DNA of 11,014 bases, taken from NCBI GenBank assembly GCA_030039695.1, contig JASHVB010000425.1, forward strand, positions 1 through 11,014, in the 5' to 3' direction. Below the pieces are notes generated by a model. The model did no database searches. It saw nothing but the letters and a program-made list of their open reading frames with translations, and was not told the DNA's origin. This DNA is from Acetobacteraceae bacterium. Its GTDB lineage: Bacteria; Pseudomonadota; Alphaproteobacteria; Acetobacterales; Acetobacteraceae. Made by a program: the position numbers and the translations under genes. This document shows, piece by piece, positions 1-6,647 of this stretch (position 1 is its first letter; each line of letters begins with the position of its first letter).

Positions 1-819
1 CAGGTCTTGTCGCAGCACCTGGGAATACCGTTTGAGAAGATTAAGCTGCTGCAAGGTGATTCCGACGAATTGATCGCCGGCGGCGGTACGGGCGGCTCGC
101 GGTCCATGATGCAGAGCGGCGGTGCCATCGTCGCTGCCAGCGATCTGGTCATCGAGCAAGGCAAGCCAGCCGCGGCGCATTTTCTGGAAGCCGCCGTCGC
201 GGACGTGGAATTCGTGCGCGGCCGGTTCACCGTCGCGGGGACCGATCTCGGCATTCACATCATGGATCTGGCGGAACGGCTGCGTCTGTCAGATGACTTG
301 CCAGACGATGTGCCGCGCACGCTGGATGTCAGCCACGTCTTCAAAGGCGTGCCTTCGGCGTTTCCCAATGGTTGCCATATCGCCGAGGTCGAAGTCGATC
401 CGGACACCGGTGATGTGGATATCGTCAAATACACCACGGTGAACGACTTCGGGGTGCTGGTGAATCCGATGCTGGTGCAAGGGCAGGCCCATGGTGGCAT
501 CGCTCAGGGGGTCGGCCAGGCGTTGATGGAAAATGTCGTCTATGACGAGAACGGTCAGATGCTGACCGGCTCCTACATGGACTATGGCCTGCCGCGGGCG
601 TCGGATTTGCCAGATCTTGGCTTCGAAAGCCATCCCGTGCCGGCGCGCACCAATCCTTTGGGTGTCAAAGGCTGTGGCGAAGCCGGTTGTGCCGGCTCGT
701 TGCCCGCAGTGATGAACGCACTGGTCGATGCATTGTCGGAGTTCGGTATCACCCACATCGACATGCCTGCGACGCCGCAACGTATATGGCAGGCGATTGC
801 GGCGGCGCGTGGCGTCTGA
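1..819 (+). CDS. Xanthine dehydrogenase/aldehyde oxidase family molybdopterin-binding subunit, C-terminal part (5' end outside window)
   Basis: The reading frame is open from base 1 to the TGA at 817-819, giving 272 residues without an N-terminus; the family's large subunits are usually 700-1000 aa. Seen: a glycine-rich stretch GGGTGGSRS at about residues 27-35, the segment AEVEVDPDTGDV followed by VNPMLVQGQAHGGIAQGVGQ, and GCGEAG at 224-229. Established: in the xanthine oxidase family the glutamate of this last motif (E227 here) is the catalytic base beside the Mo centre, so the active-site half is intact. Such enzymes hydroxylate aldehydes or N-heterocycles using Moco, with electrons leaving through FeS (and often FAD) partners. 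Those partners would lie upstream, outside the window. The substrate cannot be named; two aldehyde dehydrogenases nearby make an aldehyde plausible (inference). The CoxL-type active-site loop would lie upstream, so CO dehydrogenase proper cannot be formally excluded. Confidence 0.93.
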   Translation, partial: QVLSQHLGIPFEKIKLLQGDSDELIAGGGTGGSRSMMQSGGAIVAASDLVIEQGKPAAAHFLEAAVADVEFVRGRFTVAGTDLGIHIMDLAERLRLSDDLPDDVPRTLDVSHVFKGVPSAFPNGCHIAEVEVDPDTGDVDIVKYTTVNDFGVLVNPMLVQGQAHGGIAQGVGQALMENVVYDENGQMLTGSYMDYGLPRASDLPDLGFESHPVPARTNPLGVKGCGEAGCAGSLPAVMNALVDALSEFGITHIDMPATPQRIWQAIAAARGV

Positions 820-846
820 CCCCGGACTTGGCGCCGGGTCGCCCGA

Positions 847-874
847 AGCGCTATATCCGGTCGGGAATCACGAT
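847..874 (+). promoter_or_regulatory. Candidate ModE operator (Mo-box 1) upstream of ALDH 1
   Basis: An imperfect inverted repeat has left half AGCGCTATATC (847-857), spacer CGGTCG, and right half GGAATCACGAT (864-874). The known ModE operator has the general form ATCGYTATATA-N6-TATATAACGAT. The left half agrees at 9 of 11 positions and the right at 7 of 11, with exactly the expected 6-nt spacer. The site ends immediately before the AGGAGG (875-880) of the ALDH, so bound protein would block the 5' end of this gene. Two more sites with the same geometry lie in this window. Assignment is by eye. Confidence 0.5.
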
Positions 875-886
875 AGGAGGAAGCCG

Positions 887-2386
887 ATGAACGTCATCCT
901 GCATCCTGCACCGGTTCCCGAGGTCACCGCACGGTTCATCGCAGGCCCCCTGCAGCTGTTGATCGGCGGCGAGTGGGTCGACGCGAGGTCCGGGAAGACC
1001 TTCAGTGTGTTCGACCCGGCGACCGGGCGCGAGATCGCCAAGGTGGCCGCAGGGGATGCGGCGGATATCGATGCGGCGGTCGCCGCTGCCCGGCGCGCGT
1101 TCGAGAATGGCCCCTGGCCGCGGATGTCACCGCTCGAACGCAGCAAATTGATCTACCGCCTGGGCGATGGGCTCGAGGCAAATGCGGAAGAATTCGCTGC
1201 CCTCGAGGCGCTCGACAACGGCAAGCCGATCCGCGACGCGCGCGTGGTTGATGTGCCCGGCTCCTACGAGATGTTCCGGTATATGTCTGGCTGGGCAACC
1301 CGGATGAATGGGGAGACGGTGCCGGTCTCCGCCCCAGGCAACTGGCACGCCTATACGCTGCGCGAGGCCGTAGGCGTCGTGGGCCAGATCATCCCGTGGA
1401 ACTTCCCGCTGATGATGGCGGCGTGGAAGCTCGCGCCGGCGCTCGCGGCCGGCTGCACGATCGTACTGAAGCCGGCGGAACAAACGCCGCTGTCCGCCAT
1501 CCGCCTCGGACGGTTGATCCAGGAGGTGGGGTTCCCTCCTGGTGTCGTGAACGTCGTCGCCGGGTTTGGCGAGACCGCCGGTGCCGCACTCGCGGCGCAT
1601 CCGGACGTCGACAAGGTGGCGTTCACCGGGTCGACTGAGGTTGGCAAGCTGATCGTGCAGGCGGCAGCCGGGAACCTGAAGAAAGTTTCGCTGGAACTCG
1701 GCGGCAAGTCACCGGCGATCGTGTTCCCTGATGCCGATATGGACGTCGCCATCCGTGGCACCGCGAGTGCGATCTTCTTTAACATGGGCCAGTGCTGCAC
1801 CGCCGGTTCGCGTCTGTTCGCGCATCGGCGCGTGTTCGACAGGTTAATGGATGGCATCGCGTCGGAAGCCGGCAAGATTCGCATTGGCCCAGGCCTCGAT
1901 CCGGAGACCCAGATGGGGCCGTTGGTGTCGGAAGAGCAATTCACCCGCGTGACGGGCTTCCTGGAATCGGGCCGCAAAGAAGGGGCACGTGTCGTCACCG
2001 GCGGTGAGCGCGTGGGCAATGCCGGCTACTTCGTCGCGCCGACTGTGCTGACCGACACGCGGCCGGAGATGTCGGTCGTGCGGAACGAGATCTTCGGCCC
2101 GGTGGTCTGTGCCATGCCATTCGACGACGACGACCTGGATCGCATCGCCAAAGAGGCGAACAACACGAACTACGGGCTTGCCGCCAGCGTGTGGACGCGC
2201 GATTTGGGCATCGCGCACAAGCTGGCGCGCCGCATCCGCGCCGGCACGGTGTGGATCAACACGCATAATTTCGGCGACCCGGCTTTGCCGTTCGGCGGCT
2301 ACAAGGAATCCGGCTGGGGCCGGGAAATGGGCAAGGAGGTATTGGAACTCTACACCGAAACCAAGGCGGTCGCCGCCGCACTATGA
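887..2386 (+). CDS. NAD(P)-dependent aldehyde dehydrogenase, ALDH superfamily (ALDH 1)
   Basis: A 499-residue protein, the normal length for the family. The start is the ATG at 887, set by AGGAGG at 875-880 with a 6-nt gap; the frame is open further upstream but lacks such a site. Landmarks: N171 in IPWNFP, K195 in LKPAEQTP, FTGSTEVG at 246-253 (Rossmann cofactor loop), E270 in LELGGKSP, catalytic C304 in GQCCTAGSR, and E401 in EIFGPV. Established: the cysteine forms the thiohemiacetal, the first glutamate acts as general base, and the product is a carboxylate plus NAD(P)H in the cytoplasm. It resembles the ALDH1/2, betaine-aldehyde and phenylacetaldehyde dehydrogenase group; the substrate is not decidable from sequence. 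It lies 67 bp downstream of the molybdoenzyme gene, and its stop overlaps the next gene by 4 nt (ATGA). A candidate Mo-box sits directly before the ribosome site. Confidence 0.95.
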   Translation: MNVILHPAPVPEVTARFIAGPLQLLIGGEWVDARSGKTFSVFDPATGREIAKVAAGDAADIDAAVAAARRAFENGPWPRMSPLERSKLIYRLGDGLEANAEEFAALEALDNGKPIRDARVVDVPGSYEMFRYMSGWATRMNGETVPVSAPGNWHAYTLREAVGVVGQIIPWNFPLMMAAWKLAPALAAGCTIVLKPAEQTPLSAIRLGRLIQEVGFPPGVVNVVAGFGETAGAALAAHPDVDKVAFTGSTEVGKLIVQAAAGNLKKVSLELGGKSPAIVFPDADMDVAIRGTASAIFFNMGQCCTAGSRLFAHRRVFDRLMDGIASEAGKIRIGPGLDPETQMGPLVSEEQFTRVTGFLESGRKEGARVVTGGERVGNAGYFVAPTVLTDTRPEMSVVRNEIFGPVVCAMPFDDDDLDRIAKEANNTNYGLAASVWTRDLGIAHKLARRIRAGTVWINTHNFGDPALPFGGYKESGWGREMGKEVLELYTETKAVAAAL

Positions 2387-2745
2387 CCGAACGCAGCAGG
2401 ATCGATGCCGCCGAACTTGACGCCGTACAGCTGTCGCCAGACGGCATGCGCCTGATCCTGTTGCTGCGCGATGCGGCGGGCCAGAAAGTCTCGCTCTCCC
2501 TTCCGAGACGCTGCGTCAGCGCGGTCCTGACGGCCGCGCCGCGCCCGACTGAGGCCGGTACGCCGCATTCCGTGGACGCATGGAATATGTCCTTGGCCGA
2601 GAACGGCCAGGACATGATCCTGACGTTCTGCACACCCGAGGGGATGGTGATGTCGTTCACCATCAAGTCATGGCAAGCCCAGGCCATGGCGACCGTCGCG
2701 ACGTACGGCGCGACGGGTGCCAGTGCCAGCCACTCCGTGCACTGA
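2383..2745 (+). CDS. Small protein of unknown function (120 aa), translationally coupled to ALDH 1
   Basis: The ATG at 2383 overlaps the ALDH stop as ATGA, the classic arrangement for translational coupling; no strong ribosome site of its own is evident. I do not recognise the family. Seen: no signal peptide, no transmembrane stretch and no cysteine motif. Two similar blocks can be read as strand-strand-helix: MRLILLLRDAAGQKVSLSLP (about 22-41) followed by a short helix, and MILTFCTPEGMVMSFTIKSW (about 78-97) followed by an alanine-rich helix. A similar two-block pattern appears in the 144-aa protein encoded convergently 8 bp downstream. Coupling to the ALDH suggests a small partner or regulatory subunit of aldehyde oxidation, but this is inference. 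Alternative: a conserved but unrelated passenger gene. Confidence 0.75.
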   Translation: MTERSRIDAAELDAVQLSPDGMRLILLLRDAAGQKVSLSLPRRCVSAVLTAAPRPTEAGTPHSVDAWNMSLAENGQDMILTFCTPEGMVMSFTIKSWQAQAMATVATYGATGASASHSVH

Positions 2746-2753
2746 TGCCGGTC

Positions 2754-3188
2754 TCAGTTGGTCGACCGGCCCGGCACAGGGGCCTGTTGCGTGACGTGGT
2801 CGCAGGCGCCGAGCAGATCGCCGGACAGCGTACGCGCAATCCCTGCAGGCATCGAATAGGATGCCTGGAATGGCGTGCCCAGCATGAACATGGCGACGAC
2901 ACGCTCGGTCATGAGATCCACGGCGACGCTGATGGGATATTCAATGTCGACGCGGGGAACGGACACGTAGTCCTGCCCGTGTGAACGGTTGGCTCCCTGA
3001 CACGCCTCCATCACCCACGACACATATGCCTGCTGAAACAATCCGGCAAGCGATTCGACATAGGCAAAGTCGATCTGGACTGCCTGCTCCACGCCATCGA
3101 CGTCCCTGAAGTGGAATTCGATGAATTCGCGACTCTCATCAATCCGCACCGAATCAAGCAGCCGGATAACAGGCTCGGCCATCGTCAC
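2754..3188 (-). CDS. Small protein of unknown function (144 aa)
   Basis: Read on the minus strand to the TGA complementary to 2754-2756. Two starts are possible: GTG at 3186-3188 and ATG at 3180-3182. The GAGG just upstream (complement of 3196-3199) is 7 nt from the GTG and 13 nt from the ATG, so I prefer the GTG. I do not recognise the family. Seen: no signal peptide or membrane span; EFIEFHFRDVDGVEQAVQID near residues 21-40 looks like a beta hairpin leading into a helix, and a second strand-rich block (YPISVAVDLMTERVVAMFML) is followed by a glycine-containing helix near the C-terminus. The gene lies 60 bp downstream of the modA-like gene on the same strand, with a candidate Mo-box in the gap, so expression is probably linked to molybdate. 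Function unknown. Confidence 0.8.
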   Translation of the reverse strand: MTMAEPVIRLLDSVRIDESREFIEFHFRDVDGVEQAVQIDFAYVESLAGLFQQAYVSWVMEACQGANRSHGQDYVSVPRVDIEYPISVAVDLMTERVVAMFMLGTPFQASYSMPAGIARTLSGDLLGACDHVTQQAPVPGRSTN

Positions 3189-3203
3189 ACCCAGTCCTCG
3201 CGT

Positions 3204-3231
3204 ATCGCTATATCCATACGTGCATTACGAC
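3204..3231 (-). promoter_or_regulatory. Candidate ModE operator (Mo-box 2) upstream of the 144-aa gene
   Basis: On the plus strand the left half is ATCGCTATATC (3204-3214), the spacer CATACG, and the right half TGCATTACGAC (3221-3231). The left half matches the known ModE half-site ATCGYTATATA at 10 of 11 positions, and the right half matches TATATAACGAT at 7 of 11, again with a 6-nt spacer. It lies in the 60-bp gap between the modA-like stop and the start of the 144-aa gene (both minus strand), 15 bp upstream of the latter. This is the best left half of the three sites. Not verified by a matrix search. Confidence 0.58.
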
Positions 3232-3248
3232 ATGAGGGGAATGGCTGG

Positions 3249-4061
3249 TCAAGGCAGACCGACCGGATCGAAACCATACTTGCGAAGGATGGCCTGACCC
3301 TGCTCGGACAGCACAAACAAGGCAAAACGCGCAGCCAATGGACGATCTGAGAGGACGATGAGGCCGTAGGCTGGGCCGACTGTCAGCGAGGGTGGCAGTG
3401 GAACGTTCGTCATACCTGGCATTTCCCGCATCACCGCTTGCCCGCTGCTGCAGTAGCCGAGCATGACGTCGGCACGATCGGCGAGGAAGACGCCTTGCAC
3501 CGCACCTCGCCCCGGCACGAGCGGCGTGCTGTTCGGTCCGCCGACCAGTTGCCTGGCCTTCCGCCGCAAGATGGCCTCTGCGCCTCGGTGTACCGCCTCG
3601 GCTCGCGCGAAGACGGCCCATGCGTAATCGCCGCCCGGGTCGGCGCCGGGTGTGGAGGTTGCCAGCCGCACCGACGGGTCGAGCAGCCGGTCGAGCAGAT
3701 TTCCCGATGTCAGGCCAAGGCTGGCTTTTCCCAGCGCGCACAGCCGGTTGCGGGTGAACATCACGACAAATGACCCGTCACGCGAGCGCGCGAGTCTGCG
3801 CGGTTGGGTCATGTCGGCAGACGCGAATACATCGACGTGATCGCCGCGTTCTATCCCTTCTCGCAGCACGCCGGAGGGACCAAATACCGGCTTTGCGATA
3901 TCACCTGAAGCAGCGGGAAACGCCTTCACAATTTCGGTGAATGCCGCAGTCAGGCTGCCCGCGGCGTAGATGCGTAGCGGTTCGGCCAGAACCGAGCCCG
4001 ACGGGATCATGGCGAATATGACAAGCAACACGGTCACACACTTCCTGAATCTGCCCGTCAC
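3249..4061 (-). CDS. ModA-like periplasmic molybdate/oxyanion-binding protein (modA-like 1)
   Basis: A 270-residue secreted protein. The start is the GTG complementary to 4059-4061, because AGGAGG (complement of 4068-4073) stands 6 nt before it; a longer frame from a TTG at 4094 has no such site. Residues 1-26 form a clear Sec signal peptide: a basic start (TGRFRK), a hydrophobic core (VTVLLVIFAMI) and a probable cleavage after SGSVLA. The mature protein starts LRIYAAGSLTAAF, the typical first strand and anion-binding serine region of ModA-type proteins, followed by FGPSGVLREGIERGDHVDVFASAD (first 20 residues FGPSGVLREGIERGDHVDVF). The second domain has ATSTPGADPGGDYAW and a C-terminal QGQAILRKYGF. 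It lacks the DPxxxPAGRY signature of canonical ModA, so the ligand could be molybdate, tungstate or another oxyanion. No permease or ATPase gene is adjacent. It is divergent from ALDH 2, with a Mo-box between. Confidence 0.85.
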   Translation of the reverse strand: MTGRFRKCVTVLLVIFAMIPSGSVLAEPLRIYAAGSLTAAFTEIVKAFPAASGDIAKPVFGPSGVLREGIERGDHVDVFASADMTQPRRLARSRDGSFVVMFTRNRLCALGKASLGLTSGNLLDRLLDPSVRLATSTPGADPGGDYAWAVFARAEAVHRGAEAILRRKARQLVGGPNSTPLVPGRGAVQGVFLADRADVMLGYCSSGQAVMREMPGMTNVPLPPSLTVGPAYGLIVLSDRPLAARFALFVLSEQGQAILRKYGFDPVGLP

Positions 4062-4080
4062 CTGGACCCTCCTGGCTAAT

Positions 4081-4108
4081 AGCGTTATATCCAAAGATAC
4101 ATAGCACG
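4081..4108. promoter_or_regulatory. Candidate ModE operator (Mo-box 3) in the modA-like 1 / ALDH 2 divergent promoter
   Basis: Left half AGCGTTATATC (4081-4091), spacer CAAAGA, right half TACATAGCACG (4098-4108). The core, CGTTATAT then 7 nt then TACATAGC, closely follows the ModE operator form with inverted CGTTATAT arms. The site lies in the 82-bp gap between a ModA-like gene and the divergent ALDH, 20 bp upstream of the modA-like GTG and 35 bp upstream of the ALDH ATG. Established: ModE bound to molybdate represses modA operons in enterobacteria. Here one site could control both directions. Of the three candidates this has the strongest contextual support. Confidence 0.6.
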
Positions 4109-4143
4109 CACTTCATCACACAGCGATTCCGGAGGCCCGAGTC

Positions 4144-5646
4144 ATGTCAGTGACTGAGCAGATACGCCCGAACACCGGCGAGCATCGCCATGCACAGATG
4201 CTGATAGCCGGCGCCTGGGTGGACAGCGCGTCAGGTGAGACACTGGACGTGGAAAATCCCGCTAATCGGCGGATTATTGCCGACATACCGCGCGGTAGTG
4301 CGGCTGACGTGGATCGCGCCGTGGCCGCCGCGAGTCAGGCGTTTCCGGGGTGGAGCAAGGTGCCCCCACGCGACCGCGGCAAGCTGTTGCTCCGCATTGC
4401 CGAGGCGCTGGACGCGCGTGGTGAAGAACTGGCACGCACTATTGCACTGGAGACGGGCAACGCGCTGCGCACGCAAGCACGCCCGGAAGCACGACTGTCG
4501 GCGGATATCTTCCGCTATTTCGGCGGGCTCGCCGGCGAGCTGAAGGGCGAGACGATCCCACTCGGCGAGCACGTCCTCAGTTACACCCGGCGCGAGCCTC
4601 TTGGCGTCGTTGGCGCCATCATTCCATGGAACGCACCGGTGCTGCTGGGCGCGTTGAAGATTGCACCGGCCCTATGTGCCGGCAACACCCTGGTGTTGAA
4701 GGCGGCAGAGGACGCGCCGCTTGGCGTGCTGCTGATGGCCGAGGTCTGTCAGGAGTTCCTGCCCGCAGGCGCGCTGAACGTACTGACCGGTCTGGGCGAG
4801 GAATGCGGTGCCGCGCTTGCGCAACACCCGGCGATCCGCAAGCTCTCGTTCACTGGCTCTACCGAGGTTGGCAAGCTCATCATGCGCGCCGCGGCTGACC
4901 GAATCGTGCCGGTGTCATTGGAACTCGGAGGTAAGAGCCCGTCGATTGTCTACCCGGACGCGCACGACGACTGGGTGGTCGATGGCGTCATAGCCGGCAT
5001 GCGCTTTACCCGGCAAAGCCAGTCATGCACGGCGGGTTCGCGGCTGTTTCTGCACGCGGACATCTTTGACAGCTTCCTCGACAGACTGCGCACCAAGACT
5101 CAGGCGCTCACGCTTGGCGACCCGCTGGACGAGGCGACGGATATCGGCGCGATCATCAACGACAAGCAGTTCCGCAAAGTCTGTGGCTATGTCGATGAGG
5201 GTCTGAAGCGCAAGGATGCACGGCTCGTGTTCGGTGGCTTGCCACCGAAAGACGGACCGCTAAGCGAAGGCTACTTCGCCCTGCCCACGGTATTCGCCGA
5301 CGCCTCGAATGATTGGCGCCTTGCACGCGAGGAAATTTTCGGGCCGGTGCTCGTCGCGATTCCGTGGCGCGATGAGGCCGAGGCAATCCGGATGGCGAAC
5401 GACAGTCATTACGGGCTGGCCGCCTATGTCTGGACTCACGACATCGGCAACGCGCTGCGAACCGCACATGCGATCGAGTCTGGCTGGGTTCAGGTCAATC
5501 AGGGCCTGGGCCAGCAACCGGGACATTCGTATGGTGGCTACAAGCAGAGCGGTATCGGTCGCGAATTCTCGCTGGAAGGCATGCTCGACAGTTTCACCCA
5601 ACGCAAAAACGTAACGGTGAATTTGAACACCCCGCCGCGGCTCTGA
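4144..5646 (+). CDS. NAD(P)-dependent aldehyde dehydrogenase, ALDH superfamily (ALDH 2)
   Basis: A 500-residue protein with ATG at 4144 and GGAGG at 4131-4135, 8 nt upstream. Landmarks: N163 in IPWNAP, K186 in LKAAEDAP (family norm LKPAE), FTGSTEVG at 236-243, E260 in LELGGKSP, catalytic C295 in RQSQSCTAGSR, and E397 in EIFGPV. All catalytic residues are present. It is a clear paralogue of ALDH 1 but diverged: a QSC instead of QCC active-site loop, and a different C-terminus (HSYGGYKQSGIGRE). This points to a different substrate range rather than a recent duplication. The reaction is aldehyde to carboxylate with NAD(P) reduction in the cytoplasm. It is transcribed divergently from modA-like 1 across a candidate Mo-box and is followed 16 bp later by modA-like 2. 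The substrate cannot be assigned. Confidence 0.95.
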   Translation: MSVTEQIRPNTGEHRHAQMLIAGAWVDSASGETLDVENPANRRIIADIPRGSAADVDRAVAAASQAFPGWSKVPPRDRGKLLLRIAEALDARGEELARTIALETGNALRTQARPEARLSADIFRYFGGLAGELKGETIPLGEHVLSYTRREPLGVVGAIIPWNAPVLLGALKIAPALCAGNTLVLKAAEDAPLGVLLMAEVCQEFLPAGALNVLTGLGEECGAALAQHPAIRKLSFTGSTEVGKLIMRAAADRIVPVSLELGGKSPSIVYPDAHDDWVVDGVIAGMRFTRQSQSCTAGSRLFLHADIFDSFLDRLRTKTQALTLGDPLDEATDIGAIINDKQFRKVCGYVDEGLKRKDARLVFGGLPPKDGPLSEGYFALPTVFADASNDWRLAREEIFGPVLVAIPWRDEAEAIRMANDSHYGLAAYVWTHDIGNALRTAHAIESGWVQVNQGLGQQPGHSYGGYKQSGIGREFSLEGMLDSFTQRKNVTVNLNTPPRL

Positions 5647-5651
5647 TCGGG

Positions 5652-5673
5652 GCACGCCGGTCATGCGGCGTGC
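5652..5673 (+). terminator. Perfect 8-bp GC-rich hairpin after ALDH 2
   Basis: GCACGCCG (5652-5659) and CGGCGTGC (5666-5673) are perfect reverse complements around a 6-nt loop GTCATG. The stem starts 5 nt after the ALDH 2 stop. No T-run follows, so it is not a standard intrinsic terminator. It could stabilise the 3' end of the ALDH message, attenuate read-through, or control translation of the next gene, because the loop contains the ATG at 5663, the most upstream possible start of modA-like 2. Confidence 0.45.
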
Positions 5674-6628
5674 ACCACTGAGAGACTGCTCGCGTTCAAT
5701 GGCGGTTGGGCGATTCCGCCCCATCGCCATGGCGGACAAACGTCCGCTATCCACGCCCGTCCACGCCGGCCTCTGCCAGGCCGAGGATACGGGTGCTGGG
5801 CGGCACGGTCGTGCGGCGTCTGTCGCCGCGCAATGCGACAGTCCGGCGCGCCGAGCCCTGCTGACCGCCATCCTCGGCGCCCCGCTGGGCATGGCAGCCA
5901 CATCCCGCCTCACACGGGCGGCGGACGAGCCGCTCATGATCTTTGCCGCGACAACGTTGAAGCCCGCGCTCGATCCCGCGGCAGAGGCTGCCAGCCAGTC
6001 ACTGCAGGTACCCGTCACCACCGTCTATGGACCGAGCCCCGCACTGGTGAAGCAATTGGAAAACGGCGCCCCGGCCGACATCTTTTTCTCTGCCGATGCC
6101 GACTGGATGAATGACGCCGTTGCCCATAAGCTGGTCGACCCCGCCACCCGTGTCGATCTGCTGTCCAGCACGCTGGTACTGATCGCACCCGCCGCCGCTG
6201 CCAAGCCGGTGACCATCGCGTCCGGGTTCGCGCTCGCCACGATGCTGGATGGTGGGCGTCTCGCGATGTGCGATCCAATGATGATGCCAGCTGGGCGTTA
6301 TGGCCGTGCGGCATTGCAGAAACTCGGCGTGTGGCCGAGCGTGCGGGACCACGTAGCCAACGCGGCGGACGTCTGGACCGCCGTCACCTATGTGTCGCGG
6401 CACGAAGCGGCGCTGGGCATTGTGTTCGATACCGATGCGAGGCTTGATCCCGGTGTTGCTGTCGTAGGCAGATTCCCGCCAGACACACATCCCCCGATCG
6501 TCTATCCCGTCGCGGCGGTGACGCGCAGCACCAATCCAAAGACCCGGCACGTATTGGCGTTCCTGCGATCTCCCGCGGCGCACGCGATCTTCGTGGCGCA
6601 TGGCTATACCGTCTTGCTGGCGCACTGA
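5663..6628 (+). CDS. modA: ModA-type molybdate-binding periplasmic protein (modA-like 2), start uncertain
   Basis: From residue about 91 the protein is a canonical ModA: MIFAATTLKPALDPAAEAA, then ENGAPADIFFSADADWM (133-149), and CDPMMMPAGRYGRAALQKLG (203-222), the last being the DPxxxPAGRYA signature of molybdate-binding proteins. The C-terminus (HVLAFLRSPAAHAIFVAHGY) is also typical. An export signal lies unusually far in: ARRALLTAILGAPLGMAATS at 62-81, a twin-arginine-like pair followed by a hydrophobic stretch, with likely cleavage near residue 87. The first 60 residues are low in predicted structure. Possible starts are ATG 5663 (inside a hairpin loop), 5699 and 5729; none has a good ribosome site. 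The SDR gene follows after 19 bp, so the two are probably co-transcribed. No modB or modC is present in the window. Confidence 0.88.
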   Translation: MRRAPLRDCSRSMAVGRFRPIAMADKRPLSTPVHAGLCQAEDTGAGRHGRAASVAAQCDSPARRALLTAILGAPLGMAATSRLTRAADEPLMIFAATTLKPALDPAAEAASQSLQVPVTTVYGPSPALVKQLENGAPADIFFSADADWMNDAVAHKLVDPATRVDLLSSTLVLIAPAAAAKPVTIASGFALATMLDGGRLAMCDPMMMPAGRYGRAALQKLGVWPSVRDHVANAADVWTAVTYVSRHEAALGIVFDTDARLDPGVAVVGRFPPDTHPPIVYPVAAVTRSTNPKTRHVLAFLRSPAAHAIFVAHGYTVLLAH

Positions 6629-6647
6629 TTCAAGGAGTTTGCCCCAC

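Noticed and set aside
289..780. A 163-aa minus-strand ORF inside the molybdoenzyme gene
   Set aside because: It is a shadow of the strongly supported plus-strand frame and has no motifs of its own.
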